Positions 44,476 through 53,179 of a stretch of 64,000 bases of DNA are shown here, piece by piece. Both the position numbers and the translations under genes were made by a program. This DNA comes from Starkeya sp. ORNL1 (GTDB lineage Bacteria > Pseudomonadota > Alphaproteobacteria > Rhizobiales > Xanthobacteraceae): positions 310,001 to 374,000 of the forward strand of contig NZ_CP048834.1 of NCBI RefSeq assembly GCF_012971745.1, written 5' to 3'. Under the pieces are notes generated by a model, which saw only the letters and a list, made by a program, of their open reading frames with translations, did not search any database and had not been told where the DNA came from. Position 1 is the stretch's first letter; each line of letters begins with the position of its first letter.

Positions 44476-45354
44476 ATGAAGTCACTTGCACTCGGTCTGG
44501 TTAGTCTCGCGGCGCTGGCAGCTCCGGCGCTCGCGGCGGACATGTCGTATCCGGTGAAGGCGCCGCCGCCGGTAATAATTCCGGCCTTCTCCTGGACCGG
44601 CTTCTATATCGGCGCGAACGGCGGCTATGGCGGCGACAGGTTCCGCTATCCGTTCAGCGCTTTCGCGGATCAATATGAGCGTGAGTGTCGGGGCGAATGC
44701 AACCCGCAGTCCGAGGTGGCGGTCGCAGCTATTCCGGACGATTACGTACTCGAGAATTCGCTGGATCTCAGTGGAGAATTCAAACTCAATTCCAGCGGTT
44801 TCTTCGGGGGTGGCCAGATCGGCTATAATTACCAGTTCTACAATAACTGGGTGATCGGCGTCGAGACGGACTTCCAATGGTCGGGCATCGAGGGCGAGAT
44901 CAGCGGCAACGGCAATCTCTTCCTCAATGATGATCTGCTTGGCGGCGCCAACTTCAGCGCCGGCTCCGAAGTCGAATGGTTCGGCACCATCCGGGCCCGC
45001 CTGGGTTACGCATGGGATCGCGTGTTCCTGTATGGCACCGGCGGCGCGGCCTACGGCAAGGTGAAGTCGCACGGCAGCATCTCCGTTTTCGACGACATGG
45101 GAGAGCTGTTCGGCGACTCGGTTTCGACCTCCGACACCCAGTGGGGCTGGACTGTCGGCGCGGGCATCGAATACGCCATCACCGATCACTGGACCTTCAA
45201 GACCGAATACCTCTATGTCGATCTCGGCAGCCAGACCTTGTTCGATGACGGAACGGAAGGGTATGTCGGCAACGATTACCTCGTCGTGGGCGCCAAGGTC
45301 GACGTCGAGACCACGTTCCACACCATCAAGGCCGGCATTAACTACAAGTGGTAG
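44476..45354 (+). CDS. Outer-membrane beta-barrel protein (Omp25/31-like)
   Basis: The 292-residue protein has a clean signal peptide (about 1-21, A-L-A-A) followed by a short Pro-rich stretch and W-T-G-F-Y-I-G-A-N-G-G-Y-G near residue 39. That is the hallmark of the rhizobial Omp25/31 (opacity-like) porins. Strands with alternating aromatic residues follow, and the chain ends A-G-I-N-Y-K-W. A GGGGG ribosome site precedes the ATG at 44476. An insertion of about 50 acidic residues follows the first strand and contains two cysteines. Confidence 0.92.
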   Translation: MKSLALGLVSLAALAAPALAADMSYPVKAPPPVIIPAFSWTGFYIGANGGYGGDRFRYPFSAFADQYERECRGECNPQSEVAVAAIPDDYVLENSLDLSGEFKLNSSGFFGGGQIGYNYQFYNNWVIGVETDFQWSGIEGEISGNGNLFLNDDLLGGANFSAGSEVEWFGTIRARLGYAWDRVFLYGTGGAAYGKVKSHGSISVFDDMGELFGDSVSTSDTQWGWTVGAGIEYAITDHWTFKTEYLYVDLGSQTLFDDGTEGYVGNDYLVVGAKVDVETTFHTIKAGINYKW

Positions 45355-45379
45355 TCTGACCGGACATCACCGATATTGG

Positions 45380-45408
45380 AAGCGCCGGCCGCGAGGCCGG
45401 CGCTTTTG
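45380..45408 (+). terminator. Intrinsic terminator of the OMP gene
   Basis: An 11-bp perfect stem (AAGCGCCGGCC with GGCCGGCGCTT) closes on a GCGA tetraloop and ends in TTTTG. It lies 25 bp after the stop codon. Confidence 0.9.
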
Positions 45409-45474
45409 ATTCATGGTACCGCCTGGCCGGGCAGGGCCCCGCCCACATGGACACGTGCCGCCAACTCCCGTATA

Positions 45475-45487
45475 TGTCCGGACAAAT
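45475..45487 (+). promoter_or_regulatory. Putative GntR operator, copy 1
   Basis: TGTCCGGACAAAT, with a perfect 10-bp palindrome TGTCCGGACA, lies 58 bp upstream of the dehydrogenase ATG. The same sequence with a single base change recurs at 46649-46661 before the gntR-like gene. Confidence 0.6.
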
Positions 45488-45544
45488 GATCCAGCCACGC
45501 GATCGATAGGCGTCGCTGACAAGAGGGCAGGGAGCTTTAAGGAT

Positions 45545-46630
45545 ATGCGGCAGGTCGAGGTGGCGGTGATTGGCACCGGCTGGTGCGGCGGGATTCGCGC
45601 GGAGACGCTGTCGCGCTCGGCGCTGGTCGACAAACTGCACATTTGCGAGATCCGCCCCGAGCGCCTCGAAGAGGTGCGCCAGCTCACCAGGCCGGCGACC
45701 GCGACGCTCGACTACCAGGACATCGTCAGCAACGATGCCATCAAGGTGGTCTATATCTCGACCACGCCGGAGCACACCCATTTCCCGATCGCCCGGGACT
45801 GCCTGCGCGCCGGCAAGCATGTGCTGCTGGAGAAGCCGATCGCGCTGGAAATGTGGGAGGCGGGCGAACTCATCGAGATCGCGAAGCGCAACTGGGTGAA
45901 GTTCACCATCGGCTATTCGCAGCGCTTCAATCCGAAGATCGCCTACGCCAGGAAGAAGATCACCGACGGCACGCTCGGCCGGATCGTCAGCGTCATGGTC
46001 AGCCGCCATCTCTCGCGCAGCCTCGGCAAGAAGATCGCCTCGCGGGTGAAGCTGTCCCCCGCGGCGATGGAATCCACCCACGATCTCGACTTCGTGTTCT
46101 GGATGCTGGAGCCGGCCAAGCCGGTTCGGGTCTATTCGCAGGGCTCCTATGGCTACATGCAGGAGATCAACGGCTCCTATGACTGCATGTGGTCCACCGT
46201 CACCATGGACAATGGCATGCTGGTGGTGATCGGCGGCGGCTGGAACCTGCCGCCGGCCTACCCGAATTATTGCGGCACCTGGATCGAGATCACCGGAACC
46301 GAGGGCGCGCTGATCCTCGACGACACCCAGCGCGACAATTGGCTGAGCACGGTGAGCGAGGGCACGCGCTTTCCGATGTCGACCATGCCGGGCGAGCAGG
46401 TGGACCATGTGTTTGCCGGCCAGATGGGTCCGGAGACCATCCATTTCCTGGAATCGGTGCTACGCGACACGCCGGTGATGGTGGCGCCCGAGCATGCCCG
46501 GATGGTGATGGAGACTTACACCGCGGCGGACCTGTCCGCGGCCATCAACGAGCCGGTCGACCTGCCGCTGTCCAACCAGTCGATCGCGCAGATCAACGAC
46601 CTGAAGAGCGGCGTGCTGGCGGCGGTTTGA
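45545..46630 (+). CDS. Gfo/Idh/MocA-family dehydrogenase
   Basis: The 361-residue protein has an N-terminal NAD(P) Rossmann domain with G-T-G-W-C-G at 10-15 and the E-K-P-I-A-L motif near residue 98. A C-terminal alpha/beta domain (about 125-345) contains H-D-L-D near 179. The family oxidises sugars, inositols and related polyols. The substrate is unknown and no transporter is adjacent. The next gene is a GntR regulator with a matching operator, suggesting a two-gene catabolic or detoxification unit. The ATG at 45545 starts directly at the first beta strand. Confidence 0.9.
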   Translation: MRQVEVAVIGTGWCGGIRAETLSRSALVDKLHICEIRPERLEEVRQLTRPATATLDYQDIVSNDAIKVVYISTTPEHTHFPIARDCLRAGKHVLLEKPIALEMWEAGELIEIAKRNWVKFTIGYSQRFNPKIAYARKKITDGTLGRIVSVMVSRHLSRSLGKKIASRVKLSPAAMESTHDLDFVFWMLEPAKPVRVYSQGSYGYMQEINGSYDCMWSTVTMDNGMLVVIGGGWNLPPAYPNYCGTWIEITGTEGALILDDTQRDNWLSTVSEGTRFPMSTMPGEQVDHVFAGQMGPETIHFLESVLRDTPVMVAPEHARMVMETYTAADLSAAINEPVDLPLSNQSIAQINDLKSGVLAAV

Positions 46631-46648
46631 ACCGGCGTTCGCGTATTT

Positions 46649-46661
46649 TGTCCAGACAAAT
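46649..46661 (+). promoter_or_regulatory. Putative GntR operator, copy 2
   Basis: TGTCCAGACAAAT lies in a near-perfect palindrome TTTGTC-CA-GACAAA (46647-46660), 106 bp before the regulator gene. It differs from copy 1 by one base in 13. The presence of the motif before both neighbours fits autoregulation plus control of the dehydrogenase. Confidence 0.6.
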
Positions 46662-46766
46662 AACAGCTCGAGATGCCATCGCGTCCGCGGCGCAACTTCG
46701 CGTTATCGTGGTGACCGGCAGCGCGATTCTCGGCGCTGCGGGACGGCGCAGTGCGGGTGAGGGCCG

Positions 46767-47549
46767 ATGACGGCGGTGAAGTCAGGCGGTGCCGGTGCGA
46801 GGACTTCCTCTGGACGACCCGCCTCGGGAGGGCAGGGCGCGCGCTATCTGGAGATCGAGGGCGTGCTGCGCCACGAGATCGAGACCGGCGTGCACAAGCT
46901 CGGCGCTCGCTTGCCGACTGAACATGAATTATGCGCTCGCTTCGATGTCAGCCGCTTCACCGTGCGCCAGGCGCTCTCCAACCTGCGTGACCAGGGGCTG
47001 ATCGAGGCGACGCCCGGCGTCGGCACAGTCGTCATCGCCAGCCGCAAACCCGAAGGCTTCGTGCAGACGCTGAGCTCGATGGAAGAGCTGCTGCAATATC
47101 CCTCCGAGACCTATCGCCGGCCGCTGAAGATCGATCGCATCAAGGCCTCGCCCGAACTGGCGGTGCTGCTCAAGGGCAAGGTGGGAGAATCCTGGGTTCG
47201 GATGAAGGCGATGCGGCTGACGCGCACCTCCAGCGCGCCGATCTCCTATCTCGACGTCTATGTGCTGCCGGAATTCGCCGGCGTGCTGGACTTGCCCAAT
47301 TCCACCGGAGCGCCGGTGGTGCGGCAGATCGAGGAGCATTTGGGCCATCGCGCCGCGCATGCGCAGATCGAGATCCTGGTCGGCCACGTCACCGCTGAAC
47401 TGGCGGAGCCGCTGATGGCGCAGGAGAACGATCCGGCGCTCATCATCATCCGGCGTTATCGCGGCGCCGACGGGGCGATCTTCCTCGTCACCTATTCGGT
47501 CCATCCGGAGAGGCGGTTCTCGCTGAACATCGAGTTCGAACGGCGCTAG
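46767..47549 (+). CDS. GntR-family transcriptional regulator with UTRA domain
   Basis: The 260-residue protein has a GntR winged helix (about 27-95): L-P-T-E-H-E-L near 50, F-D-V-S-R-F-T-V-R-Q-A-L near 60, then G-V-G-T. The HutC/FarR-type UTRA ligand domain follows (about 110-255, with S-Y-L-D-V-Y-V near 160 and Y-S-V-H-P near 245). A disordered Gly/Ser-rich N-terminus precedes it. The ligand is unknown. Palindromic TGTCC-R-GACA sites before it and before the dehydrogenase gene are candidate operators. Confidence 0.92.
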   Translation: MTAVKSGGAGARTSSGRPASGGQGARYLEIEGVLRHEIETGVHKLGARLPTEHELCARFDVSRFTVRQALSNLRDQGLIEATPGVGTVVIASRKPEGFVQTLSSMEELLQYPSETYRRPLKIDRIKASPELAVLLKGKVGESWVRMKAMRLTRTSSAPISYLDVYVLPEFAGVLDLPNSTGAPVVRQIEEHLGHRAAHAQIEILVGHVTAELAEPLMAQENDPALIIIRRYRGADGAIFLVTYSVHPERRFSLNIEFERR

Positions 47550-47664
47550 AGCATTTCCCGATCAGATGGAATCATCTGATCGAAGAGGAATTGCTCCAGC
47601 TTATTGAATCTAGAGCGCTTTCTTATCGTTTGGATGTTTCCATCCGAACGGAAAGAGCTCTAGG
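47547..47664. repeat. Two adjacent TAGAGC-type palindromic elements
   Basis: The first (47547-47598) holds GAGCA/TGCTC outer arms and an inner perfect 10-bp stem CGATCAGATG/CATCTGATCG with loop GAAT; it begins in the gntR-like stop codon. The second (47611-47662) is bounded by TAGAGC/GCTCTA with inner GGATG-TTTC-CATCC. Similar TAGAGC-bounded repeats are widespread between genes in Hyphomicrobiales. Confidence 0.75.
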
Positions 47665-47753
47665 AAGTCCAGTGCTCAAAATCGCACGGCTGCCGGCCAA
47701 ATACCGACACACTCCAGCGGCATATCCCGGCCGGGACGTTGGGAGCCATCTTC

Positions 47754-48377
47754 ATGACATTTCGCACGGGCGACGCGCCGACAGCCGTCACAAGCGAGAC
47801 GCGGCGGGCGGGTAAAGTTCGCCGGCTATGTATATATGCCGTGCGCGGCTTCCTGGCGTTGCTTCTGCTGTGCGGGATCTGGATGGGGGTGCAGCAGCTC
47901 ATCGGCAATTTCCACACCGTGGTAGCGGGCCAGTTGTATCGCGCCGCGCGTTTCGACGCCTCGGAGATTGCGGGCTTCCAGAAAGACTACGGCATCCGCA
48001 CCATTATCAATCTGCGCGGCGCCGATAGCTCCGACTGGTACAAGCAGCAAATCGCGCAGAGCGAGGCGCTCGGCATTGCCCACCTTGATTTTCGTCTATC
48101 GGCGTCGAAGGAACTGACGCAAAGCCAGGTGGAGGCGCTCATCGCCATGATGCGGGACGCGCCGAAGCCGATCCTGGTGCACTGCACCGGCGGCGCCGAC
48201 CGGTCGGGCATTGCCGCCGCGCTCTATCTCGGCGCCATCGCCAAGGCCGGGGAATATGCTGCGGAATGGCAGCTCTCCCCCTTCTATGGCCACATTCCGC
48301 TGCCGTTCGCGCCGGCCTGGGCCATGGACGAGACCTGGGAGCGGATCGAGCCCTGGCTCGGCTTTCCCAACTCCTGA
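47754..48377 (+). CDS. Membrane-anchored dual-specificity-type protein phosphatase
   Basis: The 207-residue protein has a transmembrane segment (about 26-48) and then a cysteine-phosphatase domain. The P-loop is H-C-T-G-G-A-D-R-S-G (Cys144, Arg150), matching the C-x5-R signature. I-N-L-R-G near 85 is typical of bacterial tyrosine-phosphatase-like proteins acting on phosphoproteins or phosphoinositides. The domain probably faces the periplasm. The gene ends 13 bp from the convergent histidine kinase gene. Confidence 0.85.
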   Translation: MTFRTGDAPTAVTSETRRAGKVRRLCIYAVRGFLALLLLCGIWMGVQQLIGNFHTVVAGQLYRAARFDASEIAGFQKDYGIRTIINLRGADSSDWYKQQIAQSEALGIAHLDFRLSASKELTQSQVEALIAMMRDAPKPILVHCTGGADRSGIAAALYLGAIAKAGEYAAEWQLSPFYGHIPLPFAPAWAMDETWERIEPWLGFPNS

Positions 48378-48390
48378 GCGAGCGCCATGG

Positions 48391-49797
48391 TTAACCGGGC
48401 ACGGAGAGAGCGCCATTGCTGCCGGTATCGGCTCGGAATGCCGGCAGGGGCAAGGTGACGACGACCCGCAGGCCCGGGCGGTTGTCGGCGAGGGATACCG
48501 TCCCACCGTGCAACTCGGCAATCGCCTTGACGAGGCTCAGTCCGAGCCCGTTCCCCGGCGAGGTCCGGCTTTTCTCGGTGCGATAGAGCCGCTGAAATAC
48601 CTTGCCTCGCTCATCGTCGCTGATGCCGGGGCCGTCATCGGCGACGATGACGGAAATATGCAGCGGCGACACCTGCGACTCGATGGCGATGCGCGAGCCC
48701 TGCGGACAGTGGCGGATGGCGTTCTCGATGAGGTTTGCCAGCATCTGTGTGAGCAGATCCCTGTCGCCGATGATCTCCGGAAACGGGTCGCCGGAGACGA
48801 CGATCAGGTTCTGGCCGTGGTCCTTTGCGACCTCACCATAGATATCGACCAGGGTCTCGATCACCCCAGCCAGCCTGAGGCTGGTGAAACGAGAGCGTCG
48901 AGCCCCGGATTCGATTTGGGCGATACGTAGCAGTGCATCGAAGATCGCATTGATGCGCAAGGTTTCCTCCTGCGCCTGCGCCAGCAACTCGGTGACGGGT
49001 TTCCCAGCCCCGTCGGCCTCGATCGCACTTTCAACGGTGATAGCAAGGCGGTTCAACGGCGTCTTGAGATCATGGGCGATGTCCACGCTCACTTGACGCA
49101 TGCCTTCGACCAGCGAAGCGAGGCGGTCCAAAGCGGCATTTACATCCCGGATCAGTGCATCGACGTCGTCGCCTCGCCCGCTTGAGGCGATGCGTGCCTG
49201 CAATTCGCCGCGTCCGACGCGGCGCATGGTCTCGGCGATGCTGTCGAGCCGCCGCTGCCCGCGGCTGGCGAGGAGCAGGCCGGTCGCCAATACCAGCAGC
49301 AGGAAAAGCGCGCCGGCCCAGCCGAGGCTGGTCAGGATCAGCCAGCCGATCTCCCGGGTCTCGCTGTAGCTGGCGCCGACCATGAGACGCAGGCCGTCGA
49401 CAGAGCCGATATTGACGCGATACTCGTCGTCTTCCTCATCCGTGAGGCCCAGCTCCCGGCCGCTGATCGTCGAGAGGCCATCTCCCGGCGGCATGATCGT
49501 CGCGTTGCCGGCGAGTGGCTTGCCCTCGCGGTCGATCAGCAGATAGACACGGTCGTCCTGGAAGGTGCCGCGGACGTGGCTCGCCACCGAATCCACCAGA
49601 TCGGTGAGATCGCCTTCGCCATAGGCCTCCTTGATGACGCCGTAGGTGTCGAGCACGTTGCCGTCGACCCGCGCGTTGAGTTCCCGCTGGATCAACAGAT
49701 AGACCGCACCGCCCCCGATGAGCAGCGCCACGATGAAGGCGACGGCCAGCACGACCGTCAGGCGGAACGGCGTGCTGCGTAGGAACCTGTCAAGCAT
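48391..49797 (-). CDS. Sensor histidine kinase
   Basis: The 468-residue membrane kinase has two transmembrane helices (about 12-36 and 151-177) enclosing a periplasmic sensor (about 37-150) rich in Asp and Glu (E-E-D-D-E-Y near 121). A HAMP region precedes the HisKA helix with phospho-acceptor His252 (D-I-A-H-D-L-K-T-P). The HATPase domain shows N-L-I-E-N-A-I, D-D-G-P-G-I and G-L-G-L-S-L. The acidic sensor would suit a cation signal, which is speculation. It overlaps the response regulator gene by 8 bp. Confidence 0.95.
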   Translation of the reverse strand: MLDRFLRSTPFRLTVVLAVAFIVALLIGGGAVYLLIQRELNARVDGNVLDTYGVIKEAYGEGDLTDLVDSVASHVRGTFQDDRVYLLIDREGKPLAGNATIMPPGDGLSTISGRELGLTDEEDDEYRVNIGSVDGLRLMVGASYSETREIGWLILTSLGWAGALFLLLVLATGLLLASRGQRRLDSIAETMRRVGRGELQARIASSGRGDDVDALIRDVNAALDRLASLVEGMRQVSVDIAHDLKTPLNRLAITVESAIEADGAGKPVTELLAQAQEETLRINAIFDALLRIAQIESGARRSRFTSLRLAGVIETLVDIYGEVAKDHGQNLIVVSGDPFPEIIGDRDLLTQMLANLIENAIRHCPQGSRIAIESQVSPLHISVIVADDGPGISDDERGKVFQRLYRTEKSRTSPGNGLGLSLVKAIAELHGGTVSLADNRPGLRVVVTLPLPAFRADTGSNGALSVPG

Positions 49798-50461
49798 GCA
49801 GGCTGTAGCCCGTGTTCCGGACCGTATGCAGCAATTGGTGGTCGAACGGCTTGTCGATCTTGGTGCGCAAGCGGCTGATGTGAGTCTCGACGACACTGGT
49901 CTGCGGATCGAAATGCAATTCCCAGACCCGCTCCAGCAGCATGGTGCGGGTGACGACGCGTCCCTCATTGCGCATCAGGAATTCGAGCAGCGCGAACTCG
50001 CGCGGCACCAGATCGATCGGGTGGCCGGCGCGCCGGCAATGTCGCCGCACCAGATCGAGCTCGAGGTCGAAGACTTCGAGTTTGGTTTTTTCGGTCTGCG
50101 CCGGCGGACGACGGGCGAGGGCGTTCAATCGTGCCATCAGTTCGGAGAACGCGAAGGGCTTGACCAGATAGTCGTCGCCACCGGCTTCGAGCCCATCGAC
50201 GCGATCATCGACACCACCGACAGCGGTGAGGAAAAGCACGGGCGTAGTGATGCCCGACGCCCGCAGGGCCTTGACCAGCGCCAGCCCGTCCAGCCCCGGA
50301 AGCATCCGGTCGACGACAAGGACGTCATAGAATTCGCGCGAGGCGTGGGCGAGCGCATCGCGCCCGTCGGCCAGCGTGTCCGTGACATGGCCACGCTCGG
50401 TGAAGCCTTTCCTCATATAGTCAGAGGTGCGCTTGTCGTCTTCCACCACCAGTATGCGCAT
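49790..50461 (-). CDS. OmpR-family response regulator
   Basis: The 223-residue protein has a receiver domain (phospho-acceptor Asp51 in V-V-D-R-M-L-P-G, with D8/D9 and Lys in Y-L-V-K-P) and a winged-helix output domain (about 125-220: L-V-P-R-E-F-A-L-L-E-F, then E-T-H-I-S-R-L-R-T-K-I-D). It is co-transcribed with the kinase. The likely target includes its own operon promoter, where a TTAC-N6-GTAA palindrome overlaps the -35 position (52044-52059). Confidence 0.95.
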   Translation of the reverse strand: MRILVVEDDKRTSDYMRKGFTERGHVTDTLADGRDALAHASREFYDVLVVDRMLPGLDGLALVKALRASGITTPVLFLTAVGGVDDRVDGLEAGGDDYLVKPFAFSELMARLNALARRPPAQTEKTKLEVFDLELDLVRRHCRRAGHPIDLVPREFALLEFLMRNEGRVVTRTMLLERVWELHFDPQTSVVETHISRLRTKIDKPFDHQLLHTVRNTGYSLHA

Positions 50462-50545
50462 GCTGTACGATCCTTGGCCGGCCTGTTGCGCGGCAGTGAC
50501 GGAGGATATGTACGCCGTCACTGCCCGTCTTGAGCGTACCGGGCT

Positions 50546-51346
50546 CTAATCCGCGTCGGCGGTAGCGTACTCGCGGCCGCCGTTCATCATGCTGGCATAG
50601 AGAACAGTCGCGCAGATGGTGCCGAGGAACAGCACGCTCGTGACGATCGTACCCAGCCCAAGCCCGCCATATTCTACCGGCTGGGAGAGCAGGTCGCCAA
50701 ATGAGGCGCCCATCGGCCGGGTCAGTATATAGGCCAGCCAGAAGGCGAGGATGCCGTTCAGGTCGAAGACGAAGTAGCTGGTGGCGATGATCGCGATGAT
50801 GACGGCAAAGAGAAGGCTCGTCATCAGGTAGCCGACGTCGAGCTTCTCCGCGACCAGATCGCCGGCGGCGGTGCCGAGCGCGAAGGTCAGCAGGATCGCC
50901 AGCCAATAGAAGGCCTCGCGCTTCGTCGTGATGATGGTGTGGATCGAAAGCGTGCGTTCGCTGGCGTACCAGACCATGAAAGTCAGCGCCAACAGGATGG
51001 CGCACGCGATCGTCGTCACCTCCAGCGGCACGCCGAAATTGTCGACCAGATTGTCGGTGAGGAGGGTCCCGACGACGCTGATCAGCACCACTGCCAGCCA
51101 ATAAATCCACGGCACATACCGCTTCTGCACGAACTGGAGCACCAGCGCCACGGCGAGCACCGCCGTCATGATGGCGGAGGTGAGCGAAAGCCCGACGCCC
51201 AGATTGACCGCCAGATAGTCGGCGGCAGTCTCGCCGACCGTCACCGCCAAGAGCTTGATGAGCCAGAAGTCGACGGTGACCTGGGGGACGCGGTTGGGCG
51301 TCGCGCGGCGATCATCCGCGGTCCGGGTTGCGAGATCCTGCTTCAT
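50546..51346 (-). CDS. DUF347-repeat membrane protein (COG4705)
   Basis: The 266-residue protein has about eight membrane helices made from four DUF347-type repeats. Each carries a T-x-G-E/D or similar acidic turn: V-G-E-T-A-A-D-Y near 37, L-L-T-D-N-L near 96, L-G-T-A-A-G-D near 156 and M-G-A-S-F-G-D near 214. Repeated acidic residues in membrane helices suggest ion transport; function is unknown. Its ATG begins 1 bp after the stop of the secreted-protein gene, and the response regulator follows. Confidence 0.82.
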   Translation of the reverse strand: MKQDLATRTADDRRATPNRVPQVTVDFWLIKLLAVTVGETAADYLAVNLGVGLSLTSAIMTAVLAVALVLQFVQKRYVPWIYWLAVVLISVVGTLLTDNLVDNFGVPLEVTTIACAILLALTFMVWYASERTLSIHTIITTKREAFYWLAILLTFALGTAAGDLVAEKLDVGYLMTSLLFAVIIAIIATSYFVFDLNGILAFWLAYILTRPMGASFGDLLSQPVEYGGLGLGTIVTSVLFLGTICATVLYASMMNGGREYATADAD

Positions 51347-51347
51347 G

Positions 51348-51962
51348 TCAGTGCCCCACCAGAGCGAGCGCTTCCATGAAGAAGCCATTGGCGCGCTTGT
51401 CGTCATCGGCATTGCAACGTTCGATGCCCTTATTCTTCAGGGTGTCGAACCTGGCCTGGTCGACGCTTGCCGGCGCAACCGAAGCGGTGATGTCCCGCAG
51501 TTTCTGCAGCGTCACCTCGCAAGGTATCGGGCTGCCATCGGGGTTCGTCACCGAGAATTTGGCGTTCACCGCCGGTGCAGCCCCTGGTGTCGCTCCCTTG
51601 CTGTCGAGTACAGCGAGCAGGGCGTTCAGCTTGAGCAGTATCTTTTGGTTGTTGGGCCATGTGGTCCGCAGGGCATCGATGGCCGCGTCCGCGGCGTGAT
51701 CGATCGCGGTCCATTTCTCGGGATTGAGCGGGCGCATCTGGGTGGTGGCGTCGTCCCAGGCGGTCTCGAAATCGGTGATGCGCTTCCTCGCGGCCGGGAT
51801 ATCGTCGGCATTGGTGAGATCGAGCACATTGGCGACGATGGCCTGATAGGGCGACAGATCGCCCAACTCGCCGGCCGTTGCGGGATAGGCCGGCGTCATG
51901 AGTGCGGACGTGGCGGCGATCGCCAGCGAGACGAAGGTGAAGGCGAGCAATAGCCTTTTCAT
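51348..51962 (-). CDS. Secreted protein of unknown function, first gene of the two-component operon
   Basis: The 204-residue protein has a signal peptide (about 1-28) and a helical periplasmic domain with A-R-K-R-I-T-D-F-E-T-A-W-D near 58 and two cysteines near positions 149 and 186. I know no function. GGAGAATCC precedes the ATG at 51962. Position and near-zero spacing to the DUF347 gene, then to the regulator and kinase, suggest that it is regulated with, or modulates, the sensor. Confidence 0.75.
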   Translation of the reverse strand: MKRLLLAFTFVSLAIAATSALMTPAYPATAGELGDLSPYQAIVANVLDLTNADDIPAARKRITDFETAWDDATTQMRPLNPEKWTAIDHAADAAIDALRTTWPNNQKILLKLNALLAVLDSKGATPGAAPAVNAKFSVTNPDGSPIPCEVTLQKLRDITASVAPASVDQARFDTLKNKGIERCNADDDKRANGFFMEALALVGH

Positions 51963-52020
51963 GAGGATTCTCCGGAACTGGACGCGGGACGAGCCGCGCA
52001 GGCCGGAGAATGCTTCGCCC

Positions 52021-52059
52021 GCTATACGCTGAGCTGTCCGCCGCTTTACGGATTTGTAA
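52021..52059 (-). promoter_or_regulatory. Putative regulated promoter of the two-component operon
   Basis: On the minus strand a -10 element TATAGC (52026-52021) is preceded by exactly 17 bp and a poor -35 sequence GTAAAG (52049-52044). That sequence is embedded in a palindrome with arms TTAC and GTAA around six bases (52046-52059). Activator sites overlapping a weak -35 box are typical for OmpR-family regulators. No confident sigma site exists for the divergent rpiR-like gene. Confidence 0.45.
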
Positions 52060-52172
52060 GGCCCGCGGCGGTTGTCCCGAAGCCGACCCGTCACATTGAT
52101 GTAATGAACACTACTCACATTCGTCATTGTAGCGTCTGCTACGGAATCGATGATTGAGTGAGAGCGTCGTTC

Positions 52173-53084
52173 ATGACGGAAACCGCATCCAGGGCGCCGC
52201 TGGCGACATTCGACGTGCAGGTTCGGCAGGCGCTCGAAAGCCTGCCACCGGCCGAGCAGCGCATGGCGCGGTTCTTCATCGACCAGAAGCAGGCAGTGCT
52301 GCTGAACTCGGCCGCCGAGATCGCCCAACTGGCCGGCACCAGCGATGCGACCGTAGTGCGCACCGCCCGCTCGCTTGGGTTCGACGGGCTCTCGGCACTG
52401 CGCGAAGTGCTGCTCGCCGACCTGACCGGCGCGCCTTCGCCCGGCAAACGCCTAGCGCGGACGCTGGAGCAGACCGGCGAGGGCGCCGCCGGTGCGCTGC
52501 GGCACGTCATCGAGCTCCATGAGGGCGTGCTCGAGGTGCTCAAGCGTCCGGAGATCGCGGCAAGCTTCGCCCGTGCCGTCGCCATCCTGGCCGGCGCCAA
52601 GCGCCGCCACGTATTCGGCATCGGCCCGTCCGGCGCCATGGCCGACTATGCCAGCCTCCAGTTCAACCGGATCGGCCTGCCGACCTGCGCGCTTTCCGCC
52701 TCCGGGGTCGCCCTGGCCGATCGTCTGCTGTGGCTCGGCAAGGACGATGCGGTGCTGATGCTGGCCTATGCGCCGCTCTATCGCGAGGTCGAGATCGTGC
52801 TCGACCAGGCCCGAGAATACGGCGCGCCGGTGGTCCTCATCAGCGACAACCTCGGCCCGCTGGTCGCCGACAAGGTCGCCGAGGTGCTCCCGGTGCCGCG
52901 CGGCAAGGCCGATCACCTCGCCATGCATGGCGGCACCATGGTGCTGATCGAGGCGCTGATCATCGGCCTAGCGGGCAGTGCCAGCCAGACCGCCTTCGAC
53001 AGTCTCGACCGGCTGAGCGTGCTGCGCGGTTCGATCGACAAGGCCTGGGTCAAGCGCGGAACGAAGAAGACGCGCTCGAAATAG
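52173..53084 (+). CDS. MurR/RpiR-family regulator with SIS domain
   Basis: The 303-residue protein has an N-terminal RpiR helix-turn-helix (about 20-95: A-E-I-A-Q-L-A-G-T-S-D-A-T-V-V-R). A SIS domain (about 130-270) includes V-F-G-I-G-P-S-G near 148, V-L-M-L-A-Y-A-P near 190 and V-V-L-I-S-D-N near 213. SIS domains usually bind sugar phosphates. It lies directly before an Fbp-type importer and may control it, although RpiR proteins commonly regulate sugar genes. Confidence 0.92.
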   Translation: MTETASRAPLATFDVQVRQALESLPPAEQRMARFFIDQKQAVLLNSAAEIAQLAGTSDATVVRTARSLGFDGLSALREVLLADLTGAPSPGKRLARTLEQTGEGAAGALRHVIELHEGVLEVLKRPEIAASFARAVAILAGAKRRHVFGIGPSGAMADYASLQFNRIGLPTCALSASGVALADRLLWLGKDDAVLMLAYAPLYREVEIVLDQAREYGAPVVLISDNLGPLVADKVAEVLPVPRGKADHLAMHGGTMVLIEALIIGLAGSASQTAFDSLDRLSVLRGSIDKAWVKRGTKKTRSK

Positions 53085-53179
53085 AAATGCATGCATCAGA
53101 TACATAAATAGTTCAAAGTAATAATGTACAATGTGGAGGCAATTATTCTGTCTTCATTTAGTATATACGGGAGAATGAA

